From assembly GCA_009837885.1 (NCBI GenBank), contig VXSP01000025.1:124001-188000 (forward strand): a DNA stretch of 64,000 bases, written 5' to 3'. The first letter of the stretch is position 1. Each line of letters opens with the position of its first letter. Made by a program: the position numbers and the translations under genes. The notes below the pieces were generated by a model, which was not told the origin of the DNA, did no database searches, and saw nothing but the letters and a program-made list of their open reading frames with translations. This document shows positions 17,235-24,944 of the stretch, one piece after another. This DNA is from Holophagales bacterium. GTDB lineage: Bacteria > Acidobacteriota > Thermoanaerobaculia > Multivoradales > Multivoraceae.

Positions 17235-18258
17235 TGGCCCGCGCCATCTGCCAGGTGGACGACTGGCCGCCGAGGTCCGGGGTCAGGTTCCGGCCCTCCT
17301 CGAGGACGGCGGTCACCGCCTGATCGATCCTGCTCGCCTCCTCGTAAAGGTCGAAGTGCCGGAGGAGCGCGATCGCCGGCGTCAGCAGTGGCAGCAGGTT
17401 CGCCTGGCCGGTGCCGATCAGGTGCGGGGCGTCGCCGTGGACGGCCTCGAAGACGTGGCAGTCGTCGCCGACGTTGATCGCGTGGCCGGTGGAGATGCCG
17501 CCGGCGAGGCCGGCGCCGAGGTTGCTGAGGATGTCGCCGTAGAGGTTCTCCATCAGCATGACGTCGAAGTCGTACGGATTCAGCACGAGACGCATGCAGG
17601 CCGCGTCGACGATGCAGTCGTCCACCTCGATGTCGGGGTAGCCGGCGGCGACGTCCCGGACCGTGTCCAGGAACAGGCCGTCGCTCTGCTTCATGATGTT
17701 CGCCTTGTGGATGGCCGTGACCTTCCCGCGTCCGTGGCGCTGGGCGATGCGGAAGGCGTAGTCCGCTATGCGCCGGCAGGCGGCCCGGCTGACCACCTTC
17801 ATGCTCTCGACGACGCCGTCCACGATCTCGTGCTCGATGCCGCGGTAGACGCTCTCCGTGATCTCGCGGATGAGCAAGACATCGAGGTCGGGATAGCGCG
17901 TCGGCAGTCCCGGAATCGAACGCACGGGACGTACGCTGGCCCAGAGCCCGAGCATCTGCCGCAGGGCGACGTTCGGGTTCTGCGGCCCCGGCCCCACCCG
18001 CACGGCATCGCTGCCCGGGCCGATGAGGCGGGTCTTCAGCGCCACCCGGCAGTCGCGGATCGTGTCGGCCGCCTCGCTCAGGACCGTCTCCGTGTTGCGC
18101 CGCACCGCGGTCGGCACGTCGACGCGCACGAAGTCGAAACGGGCGCCGATCGACTCCAGGATCTCGAGCACCGGCGGCGCGGTCTCGGCGCCGATGCCGA
18201 TGCTGCCGACGATCAGGGCGACCCGGGGTGGCGCCGCGGTCTTGTCGGAAGTGGTCAT
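17215..18258 (-). CDS. Isocitrate/isopropylmalate dehydrogenase family protein, divergent paralogue (possible non-catalytic subunit)
   Basis: 347 residues. It keeps the beta-decarboxylating dehydrogenase fold: ALIVGSIGIGAE in place of the usual LLPGDGIGPE, NVALRQMLGLWASVRPVRS, REITESVYRGIEHE and HKANIMKQSDG. In the metal-binding loop it reads ENLYGDILSNLGAGLAGG. The second Asp of the usual GDILSD is Asn, and the N-terminal nucleotide loop is altered. Loss of loop acidic residues is typical of the regulatory beta/gamma subunits of eukaryotic NAD-isocitrate dehydrogenase. Its ATG overlaps the stop of the paralogue upstream (ATGA), so the two are probably made together and may form a heteromer. 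Its own stop region overlaps the convergent fusion gene by 20 bases. Confidence 0.82.
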   Translation of the reverse strand: MTTSDKTAAPPRVALIVGSIGIGAETAPPVLEILESIGARFDFVRVDVPTAVRRNTETVLSEAADTIRDCRVALKTRLIGPGSDAVRVGPGPQNPNVALRQMLGLWASVRPVRSIPGLPTRYPDLDVLLIREITESVYRGIEHEIVDGVVESMKVVSRAACRRIADYAFRIAQRHGRGKVTAIHKANIMKQSDGLFLDTVRDVAAGYPDIEVDDCIVDAACMRLVLNPYDFDVMLMENLYGDILSNLGAGLAGGISTGHAINVGDDCHVFEAVHGDAPHLIGTGQANLLPLLTPAIALLRHFDLYEEASRIDQAVTAVLEEGRNLTPDLGGQSSTWQMARAIIAAMN

Positions 18259-19292
18259 CGGGCGCCGTCCCGTTCCCCGGCGACGGCGTCGAGTTCGGCA
18301 AGCAGGGCGTCCGTGAGCTCGGACGTGTTCGCCTTCCCACCCAGGTCCCGGGTGAGCGACTTGCCGGCGACCAGCAGTCGCTCGACCCCGGCGCGAAGGT
18401 GGTCGGCCGCGTCGGCTTCGCCCACGTAGCGGAGCATCAACTCCGCCGACAGGATGAGAGCGATCGGGTTGGCCAGGTCGCGGCCGGCGATGTCCGGCGC
18501 CGTGCCGTGGACCGCCTCGAAGACGGCGCAGCCCTCGCCGTAGTTCGCGCCCGGAACGACCCCCAGGCCGCCGACCAATCCGGCGCAGAGGTCGCTGATC
18601 AGGTCGCCGTCCAGGTTGCCCATCACGAGCATGTCGAAGCGGGTCGGATCCGTTGCCAGGTCGAGTGCGAGATTGTCGAGCGGCAGGTACTCGACCTGAA
18701 AGAAGGGGTACTTCCGCTCGCATTCGCGGGCGCAATCCAGAAACAGGTTGTCCGAGAGCGGCGTGATCGAAGCCTTGTGGACGATCGTGAGCTTCTTGCG
18801 GCCGTGGCTGCGGGCGTACTCGAAGGCGAACTGCATGATCCGCCGCGACGCGTCCCGGGTGACGATCTTGAGCGCCTCCACGACGCCGTCGACGACTTCG
18901 TGCTCGCGGCCGCTGTAGAGCCCCTCGGTGTTCTCGCGCACAATGATCTGGTCGACGCCCTGGTAGCGGGCCAGCGTGTTCCCCGGCAGCGAACACACCG
19001 GCCTGACGCAGGCGAACAACTCCAGCGACTGGCGAAGGAGGACGTTGACGCTGCGCCAGCCGCCGGCGACCGGCGTCTGCAGGGGGCCCTTGATCGCGAT
19101 CCGGTTGCGGCGGATGGAATCGATCGCTTCGTCAGGAAGCGGCGAGAGTCCCTGGTCGACGGCCGTGCTGCCGGCCACCACGGGCTCCCAGTCGATGCGG
19201 CCGCCGGTGACGAAGTCGACCGCGCGGACCATCGCCTTGCTGACCTCGGGGCCGATTCCGTCTCCCGGGAGGAGAGTGACCGCGTACTTCAA
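18255..19292 (-). CDS. Isocitrate/isopropylmalate dehydrogenase family protein (likely catalytic)
   Basis: 345 residues with canonical motifs: TLLPGDGIGPEVSKAM, IKGPLQTP, RQSLELFACVRPV, IVRENTEGLYSGREHE, IVHKASI (catalytic Lys), GNLDGDLISDLCAGLVGG (metal-binding Asp pair) and FEAVHGTAPDIAGRDLANP. It resembles NAD-dependent isocitrate dehydrogenases of the IDH3 type more than LeuB. Substrate is not settled: isocitrate, homoisocitrate, tartrate or an alkylmalate are possible. The stop overlaps the start of the divergent paralogue, and only four bases separate it from the TPP-enzyme gene upstream, so all three form an operon. Confidence 0.87.
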   Translation of the reverse strand: MKYAVTLLPGDGIGPEVSKAMVRAVDFVTGGRIDWEPVVAGSTAVDQGLSPLPDEAIDSIRRNRIAIKGPLQTPVAGGWRSVNVLLRQSLELFACVRPVCSLPGNTLARYQGVDQIIVRENTEGLYSGREHEVVDGVVEALKIVTRDASRRIMQFAFEYARSHGRKKLTIVHKASITPLSDNLFLDCARECERKYPFFQVEYLPLDNLALDLATDPTRFDMLVMGNLDGDLISDLCAGLVGGLGVVPGANYGEGCAVFEAVHGTAPDIAGRDLANPIALILSAELMLRYVGEADAADHLRAGVERLLVAGKSLTRDLGGKANTSELTDALLAELDAVAGERDGAR

Positions 19293-19296
19293 GCTG

Positions 19297-20853
19297 CTAC
19301 GAGGCTCTGTCGTCGATCATCGCCTCGATCAGGCAGGGACCGGATTCGGCGAAGCCGCGCTTGAGTTCCTCCGTGAGTTCCTCGCCGGTCCGCACCTGGA
19401 CCGCCGGCATGCCGAAGCCCCGGGCCAGATCGAGCCACTCGACGCGGGGGCCGGAGAGGTCGGTCAGGTTGACGCTCTGCGGTCCGAGTTCCGTAACACC
19501 GGCGCGATGCAGCTCCACCTGGAGGATGCGGTAGACGTCGTTCGCGAACACGAGGTTCACGATGTCGACGCCCTCCCGGACCTGGCTCCACAGCGCCTGG
19601 ATCGTGTAGAGGCCGCTGCCGTCGCCCTCGAGATTCAGGACCTTGCGGTCCGGACAGGCGATCGCGGCGCCCAGGGAGGCCGGCAGGCCCATGCCGATCG
19701 CCCCGCCGTTCTCCTGGAGATAGGTGTGGGCCGGCGCGTTCATCGTGGCGGGATAGAAGCCGGCGCCGGCGGTGATCCCCTCGTCCATCACGATCGCCTG
19801 TTCGGGCAGGGTGGCGGCGATCGCCTGGGCGGCGACGCGGACGCCGATCGGCCCGGTGGGCGCCGGCGGCCTGACGACCTGTCGGGCCGGCGGTTCTTCC
19901 TTCGCGTCGAGCGCGCCGGCCAGCTCGCGGAGGGCGTGGCCGCTGTCCTCCGTCGGGTGGCTGAGGACGACCACATCGACGGAGTCCGGGATCAACCGGC
20001 TGACGCCGCCCTCGTAGCCGAAGAAGGCGATCGGATCGAGCGCGCCGGCCAGGACCACCGTGTCGACGCCGCGGAAGAACTCCATCGCCTGTTCGGGAAA
20101 GTAGGGCACCCGTGGCAGCAGCGGCAGATGGGGACCGCGCTCCATGCGTCCGCAGAAGGTCTCGGCGGTGAGCCGGCAGCCGGTCTTCGCCTGCACCCTG
20201 GCCGCCGCGCGTTGGGCGGCTTCCGTGAAGCCGGAGCTGCCGAGCATCAGCATCGTCCGTTCGCCTTTCGATGTCGCGATACGGGCGCGCTCGACCGCCT
20301 CGGGGCCGACCAGTGCGGCGGGCGGGGGAGTCGGTTCCACGATCGGACCGTACGCCTCGTTCCACTGGCAGTCGGTGGGCACGATCAGCGTGGCGATCTG
20401 TCCGGGATGACGGCACGCCGCCGCGATGGCGTCCGCCATGTCGCGGGAGATGTGCTCCGCGGAGGCTGAGGTGCGCTGCCAGTCGGACACCGCCCGGACC
20501 AGACTCTCGACCTCGGTGTTGAGCGGCGGGTCGTAGTTCCGGTGCCACGTCGGGTGGTGGCCGATCACGTTGACCAGCGGAGTGCGGCCACGGCGGGCGT
20601 TGTGAAGGTTGGCGAATCCGTTCGCGAAACCGGGGCCGAGATGGACCAGGGTTAGCGCCGGCTTGCCGGCCATCCGGCCGTAGCCGTCGGCGGCGCCGGT
20701 GGCGACTCCCTCGAACTGCGCCAGCACACCGCGCACGCCAGGGATCTCGTCGAGCGCCGCCACGAGGTGAATCTCCGACGTTCCGGGATTGGCGAAGCAG
20801 ACCTCGACGCCGGCGTTGGCGGCGGTCCGCAGCATGGCCTGGGCGCCGTTCAT
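19297..20853 (-). CDS. Thiamine diphosphate-dependent enzyme, acetolactate synthase/benzoylformate decarboxylase-like
   Basis: 518 residues with the three TPP-enzyme domains. The N-terminal domain has GVEVCFANPGTSEIHLV and the activating Glu in GVLAQFEGVATGAADGYGR. The middle domain follows. The C-terminal domain has the TPP/Mg motif from GDGSGLYTIQALWSQV to NLVFAN. It matches the branch usually annotated as acetolactate synthase large-subunit-like, close to benzoylformate decarboxylase, with no ilvN-like small subunit nearby. Given the aromatic amino acid genes around it, decarboxylation of an aromatic 2-oxo acid is a reasonable guess but not shown. First gene of the minus-strand operon with the two dehydrogenases. 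Confidence 0.85.
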   Translation of the reverse strand: MNGAQAMLRTAANAGVEVCFANPGTSEIHLVAALDEIPGVRGVLAQFEGVATGAADGYGRMAGKPALTLVHLGPGFANGFANLHNARRGRTPLVNVIGHHPTWHRNYDPPLNTEVESLVRAVSDWQRTSASAEHISRDMADAIAAACRHPGQIATLIVPTDCQWNEAYGPIVEPTPPPAALVGPEAVERARIATSKGERTMLMLGSSGFTEAAQRAAARVQAKTGCRLTAETFCGRMERGPHLPLLPRVPYFPEQAMEFFRGVDTVVLAGALDPIAFFGYEGGVSRLIPDSVDVVVLSHPTEDSGHALRELAGALDAKEEPPARQVVRPPAPTGPIGVRVAAQAIAATLPEQAIVMDEGITAGAGFYPATMNAPAHTYLQENGGAIGMGLPASLGAAIACPDRKVLNLEGDGSGLYTIQALWSQVREGVDIVNLVFANDVYRILQVELHRAGVTELGPQSVNLTDLSGPRVEWLDLARGFGMPAVQVRTGEELTEELKRGFAESGPCLIEAMIDDRAS

Positions 20854-20878
20854 CGGAGCGGGAGGGTAGCAAGCGGGC

Positions 20879-21443
20879 TCAACGGCGCTCGTCTTCGTCC
20901 GCCGCGGCCGCTGCCACGGTCGGAGTACGGGACTCGAGCGGCAGCGCGGTCGTGCGTTTGATCTCGTTCAGCACGATGCTCGTGAGCAGACGGTCGACGC
21001 CGGGGATAGCGGCGAGTTCGTCCGCCAGGATGTGCTCGAGGTGCCGGTAGTCGCGGGCCACGATCTTCAGCAGGTAGTCGTGCTCGCCGGTCAGGAAGTG
21101 GCACTCGAGTACCTCGGGGAGTTCGCTGATCACCTTGCTGAAGTGGCGCACCGCGTCCGCCTGGTGGTGGCTGAGGAAGACCTGAACGAAGCAGAGCAGT
21201 CCGAGGTTCACGGCGTTGCGATCCAGCAGCGTGACCTGGCGCTGAATCACGCCGCGGTCTTCGAGCTTGCGGAGGCGCTTCTTCAGACCCGAGGCGGACA
21301 GGTCGACGCGACGCGCGAGGTCGGCGTCGGTGCGGTTCGAGTCCTCCTGCAGCAACCCGAGGATTGCGTAGTCCGTGGCGTCGAGGGGGCGGCGGACCGA
21401 GCGCTGGGGCTCGGTGCTCTGGTGATTGCTCTTGGGTTCCATC
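20879..21443 (-). CDS. Lrp/AsnC-family transcriptional regulator
   Basis: 187 residues from ATG 21443. The N-terminal winged helix-turn-helix reads LDATDYAILGLLQEDSNRTD, then ARRVDLSASGLKKRLRKLED. The C-terminal RAM/AsnC ligand domain follows (LECHFLTGEHDYLLKIVARD, HILADELAAIPGVDRLLTS). The tail is rich in Ala, Asp and Glu. Lrp-type proteins sense amino acids. Lying divergent to the aminotransferase/HPPD/phenylalanine hydroxylase operon, with only 99 bases between start codons, it is the obvious candidate regulator of that operon and perhaps of the TPP enzyme operon downstream. Confidence 0.9.
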
Positions 21444-21505
21444 GCGCGGATTCTTGCACAGAGTGGGAGTTGGCCCGGATGAGAGACGAAAGAGTGGAAT
21501 CTGAA

Positions 21506-21540
21506 CTTGTTTGGCTTTGTTGGTTTCGATAGAGTCCAAA
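21506..21540 (+). promoter_or_regulatory. AT-rich divergent control region between lrp-like gene and aminotransferase operon
   Basis: This is the only clearly AT-richer stretch in the neighbourhood. A weak dyad TTGG at 21511-21514 and CCAA at 21536-21539 flanks it. A loose -10-like GATAGA (21529-21534) lies only nine bases before the ATG at 21543. An Lrp-type operator and a short-leader promoter are plausible, but neither is certain from sequence alone. Confidence 0.3.
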
Positions 21541-21542
21541 CA

Positions 21543-22835
21543 ATGGCCGTAGAGATACACCTACCCACCGCCAACGGTGACCTTCTCCCACCGCTCGGCG
21601 GTCGGGCGCCCAGCCAGCCCGCGATGGCGCACCTGCTGGCGCCCTGGCTTCGCGGCCGGGAGCGCTCCCTGCTGCGCCGCCTGGTGAACCGGGTCTCTCG
21701 ACGCGACGTGATGTCGCTGGCCGGTGGCTTGCCGGCGGTGGATCTGTTTCCACGCGACGCCTATGGCGAGAAGCTGCGCGAGCTGCTGGCGAACCCCCGG
21801 TCGGTGCAGTACGGGCCGCCCAGCGGAGCCTTGAAGGAACAGATCGCTCTGTTGATGCGGCGTCGCGGAGTACCGTGTCGCCCGGAAGAGATCCTGATCA
21901 CCGCGGGGGCCCAGCAGGCGCTTCAGGTGGCCACCGCAGCCCTGGTGGCGACGGGCGAGTGCGTCGCCCTGGAGCGCTTCGTCTACACCGGTGTCCGCGA
22001 GGCGCTGGCGCCGCACTCGCCGCGGCTTCTCACCCTGCCCAGCAGTCTGGACGACGGGCTCGACGTGGAGGCTCTGGAGCGGTGTCTGTTCGCGGGAGAA
22101 CGGCCGCGTCTCGTGTACGTGATCCCCGACGCTCACAACCCGCTCGGTGTGAGTCTGACCCGGGAGAAACGTGAGCGGCTCGTCGTCCTGGCCAGGGACT
22201 ACGATTTCGCGATTCTCGAGGACGACCCCTACGGTCTGCTTTGCTGCGACGGGGAGTTCGAGCGGCCGCTCGCCGCTCTCGACTCGGAGCGGGTCATTCA
22301 TGTCGGCACGTTCTCGAAGGTCCTGGCGCCGGCCCTGCGCCTCGGCTGGATGCGTCTGCCGCCGCCGCTGGTCGACACGTTCGCGGCCGTCAAGGAGGCG
22401 GGCGATCTCGAATGCTCCAGGCTGACCATGCTGGCCGTGGAGCGTCTGCTGGCGGACCTCGATTTCGACCGCCATCTCGAACTTCTGCGGTCCACTTACC
22501 GGAGACGCCGGGACGCGATGCTCGAAGAGCTCGCGGATCAACTCCCGGACGGCTGTGCGTTCTCCGAACCGGCCGGCGGCATGTTCGTCTGGGTCGAACT
22601 GCCTCCCGACACGGATGGAGAGCGACTGCTCGAGCGGGCTCTGGCCGAGCACGGCGTGGCCTTCGTTCCGTCGGCGGCTTTCGTCGACGTCCACGACCTT
22701 GACGCGCCGGCCAACGCGGTCCGGCTGAGTTTCTCGACACTGGAGCCGGAATCGCTGCGCGTAGCCGTGGCGAAGTTCGCGGCCTGCCTCCGGGCATGGC
22801 GGCGGGAACAGACAACAGGAGGAAGAGGAAGATGA
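21543..22835 (+). CDS. PLP-dependent class I/II aminotransferase (2-aminoadipate/aromatic type)
   Basis: 430 residues without a DNA-binding domain. Fold-type I motifs are ITAGAQQALQVATAALV, VIPDAHNPLGVSLTREKR, ILEDDPYGLL (PLP-ring Asp/Tyr) and HVGTFSKVLAPALRLGW (Schiff-base Lys). It belongs to the LysN/MocR-like aminotransferase branch, which includes 2-aminoadipate and aromatic aminotransferases. As first gene of an operon with 4-hydroxyphenylpyruvate dioxygenase and phenylalanine 4-monooxygenase, the likely reaction is tyrosine to 4-hydroxyphenylpyruvate. Its TGA overlaps the ATG of the next gene. ATG 21543 is preferred to TTG 21507, which lies in the promoter region. Confidence 0.87.
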   Translation: MAVEIHLPTANGDLLPPLGGRAPSQPAMAHLLAPWLRGRERSLLRRLVNRVSRRDVMSLAGGLPAVDLFPRDAYGEKLRELLANPRSVQYGPPSGALKEQIALLMRRRGVPCRPEEILITAGAQQALQVATAALVATGECVALERFVYTGVREALAPHSPRLLTLPSSLDDGLDVEALERCLFAGERPRLVYVIPDAHNPLGVSLTREKRERLVVLARDYDFAILEDDPYGLLCCDGEFERPLAALDSERVIHVGTFSKVLAPALRLGWMRLPPPLVDTFAAVKEAGDLECSRLTMLAVERLLADLDFDRHLELLRSTYRRRRDAMLEELADQLPDGCAFSEPAGGMFVWVELPPDTDGERLLERALAEHGVAFVPSAAFVDVHDLDAPANAVRLSFSTLEPESLRVAVAKFAACLRAWRREQTTGGRGR

Positions 22836-23992
22836 GTCTGGTGGCAACGGAGACCAAGGGGACCGGTCATCCGGCGGCAAGCGCTGTCGCGGACGAGGAC
22901 TTCTGTCCCATCCTCGGCTTCGATCACCTGGAGCTGTACGTCGGCAACGCGAAACAGTCGGCCGCCTACTACTGCCACGCCTTCGGCTTCCAGTGCACGG
23001 CGGTCCGCGGTCTGGAGACCGGAGAGCGGGCACGGGCGTCCTACCTCGTCGAGCAGGGAGACATCCGGCTGCTGCTGACCAGCGGTCTCCACTCCTCGCA
23101 TCACGCCGCGCGCTCGGTGAGCCGGCACGGCGATTCGGTCGCGGTCATCGCGTTGTCCGTGCCGGACGCGGACGCTGCGTTCGACGCCGCCGTGGCCCGG
23201 GGCGCGGAGGTGGCCGCGGCGCCGGCTACGGCCGCGGACGACCACGGCCGGTTCCGGCACGCGTCGATCCGTCTCTACGGCGACTGCGTGCTTCAGTTCA
23301 TCGATCGCCGGGGCTACGGCGGCGTCTTCGGCCCCGGCTTCCGGGCGGCGCCCGTGATACCCGGCGCGGCTGCCGGCCGGAACTGCGGCCTGGTTGCGAT
23401 CGACCATGTGGTGGCCAACGTCGAACTGGGACGGATGAACGAGTGGGCGGCCTTCTTCTCGCAGGTGCTCGGCTTCAGCCAGCTCGTCCACTTCGACGAC
23501 GACGCGATCTCGACCGAGTACTCGGCGCTCATGTCGAAGGTGATGCAGGACGGTACGGGCACGATCAAGTTCCCCATCAACGAGCCGGCCGAGGGCCGGA
23601 AGAAGTCGCAGATCGAGGAGTTCCTCGAGTTCCACGAGGGGCCCGGCGTGCAGCACGTCGCCTGCCGGACGGACGACATTCTGGGCACGGTCACGCGGCT
23701 GCGCGAGAACGGGGTCGAGTTCCTGCACGTACCGGCCGCCTACTACGAGGACCTGGAACAGCGGGTCGGGAAGATCGACGAGCCGATCGATCGTCTGGCG
23801 GAACTCGGCATCCTCGCCGACCGCGACGAGGACGGCTACCTGCTGCAGATCTTCACCAAGCCGGTGGAGGACAGGCCGACGCTGTTCTACGAGATCATCG
23901 AGCGCCACGGCGCAACCGGCTTCGGCGCGGGCAACTTCAAGAGCCTGTTCGTCGCGCTCGAGCGCGAGCAGGCGGCGAGGGGAAACCTGTGA
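22832..23992 (+). CDS. hppD: 4-hydroxyphenylpyruvate dioxygenase
   Basis: 386 residues with two vicinal-oxygen-chelate halves. The three iron ligands are visible: His in AIDHVVANVELG (about residue 190), His in GVQHVACRTDDI (about 271) and Glu in LFYEIIERHG (about 352). The enzyme converts 4-hydroxyphenylpyruvate to homogentisate in the cytoplasm. An AGGAGG nine bases before ATG 22832 and an ATGA overlap with the aminotransferase decide the start. No homogentisate 1,2-dioxygenase, fumarylacetoacetase or maleylacetoacetate isomerase is present in the window, so homogentisate may feed catabolism elsewhere or quinone/pigment formation. Confidence 0.95.
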   Translation: MSLVATETKGTGHPAASAVADEDFCPILGFDHLELYVGNAKQSAAYYCHAFGFQCTAVRGLETGERARASYLVEQGDIRLLLTSGLHSSHHAARSVSRHGDSVAVIALSVPDADAAFDAAVARGAEVAAAPATAADDHGRFRHASIRLYGDCVLQFIDRRGYGGVFGPGFRAAPVIPGAAAGRNCGLVAIDHVVANVELGRMNEWAAFFSQVLGFSQLVHFDDDAISTEYSALMSKVMQDGTGTIKFPINEPAEGRKKSQIEEFLEFHEGPGVQHVACRTDDILGTVTRLRENGVEFLHVPAAYYEDLEQRVGKIDEPIDRLAELGILADRDEDGYLLQIFTKPVEDRPTLFYEIIERHGATGFGAGNFKSLFVALEREQAARGNL

Positions 23993-24005
23993 GAGGAGGG
24001 GAGCC

Positions 24006-24944
24006 ATGCCCGTAGCTGGCGCGGTCGAGGCGGCGCCGGAGCGCCAAGTCGCCGATGGGGACCTGACGACCGGCCGGGCCGCCTTCATCGAGCGCGCGCA
24101 GACGCGGGGCGACCTGTTCGTCGAGCAGCCCTACGGTCTCTACAGCGAGGCGAACCAGGAGACGTGGAGGCGCCTGTACCAGGCGCTTGCCGGAAAGTGG
24201 GAGCGATACGCGCATCCCCGCTTCCTCGACGGCGTGGCGCGCCTGGGACTCGATCCGGATCGCATTCCCCGGCTCGAGGACATCAACCGCTTCCTCGAGC
24301 CGCTGAGCGGGTTCAAGGCGCGGGCGGTCAGCGGCTACGTGCCGGCCTATCTGTTCTTCGACTGCCTGCGACGCCGGGAGTTTCCGACCACGATCACGGT
24401 GCGCGACGGCGGCCGGCTCGACTACCTGCCCGAGCCGGACATCTTCCACGATCTGGCCGGACACGTGCCGATGCACACCGACCCCGCCTTCGCGGACGTG
24501 CTGGTCCGCTTCGGAGAGGCGGCGCGGACGGCCGCGCTCCGTGCCCGGGACGGCGACTGCCGAAGCGTCGAGAGCGCGCTCAGGGCGTTGGCGCGGTTCT
24601 TCTGGTTCACGATCGAGTTCGGCCTGATGCGCCGTCCGGGCGGCGCCGGCCTTTGCGCCTACGGCAGCGGCCTCCTGAGTTCGGCGGGCGAGATCGCGCA
24701 CTCGCTCGAGTCGCCCAGAGTGCAGCGGGCGCCCTTCCAGCTCGAATGGGTCGTGAACCAGAGCTTCGAGATCGACTCGCTGCAGCCGCTGCTCTTCGTC
24801 GTCGACAGCTTCCGCCACCTGGAGAGCGAAGTGCGTCGTCTGGAACGCTGGCTCGGCGAGGGTCGTCTGGACAACGTCGCGCCGGGCGAGCCGGCGGTCA
24901 GCCGAGAGGACCTGCGCTCCTTCCTGGACGCCGGGCGTCAGTAG
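24006..24944 (+). CDS. phhA: Phenylalanine 4-monooxygenase
   Basis: 312 residues of the bacterial monomeric aromatic amino acid hydroxylase family. The iron site is HDLAGHVPMHTDPAFADVL (two His) with the Glu in WFTIEFGLM. Other family blocks are FQLEWVVNQSFEIDSLQPLL and LARFFWFTIEFG. It hydroxylates phenylalanine to tyrosine with a pterin cofactor. A GAGGAGGGGAGCC ribosome-binding segment precedes the ATG, 13 bases after the dioxygenase stop, completing a phenylalanine-to-homogentisate operon. No pterin dehydratase (phhB) was found next to it. Its end overlaps the convergent amidase gene by seven bases. Confidence 0.95.
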   Translation: MPVAGAVEAAPERQVADGDLTTGRAAFIERAQTRGDLFVEQPYGLYSEANQETWRRLYQALAGKWERYAHPRFLDGVARLGLDPDRIPRLEDINRFLEPLSGFKARAVSGYVPAYLFFDCLRRREFPTTITVRDGGRLDYLPEPDIFHDLAGHVPMHTDPAFADVLVRFGEAARTAALRARDGDCRSVESALRALARFFWFTIEFGLMRRPGGAGLCAYGSGLLSSAGEIAHSLESPRVQRAPFQLEWVVNQSFEIDSLQPLLFVVDSFRHLESEVRRLERWLGEGRLDNVAPGEPAVSREDLRSFLDAGRQ

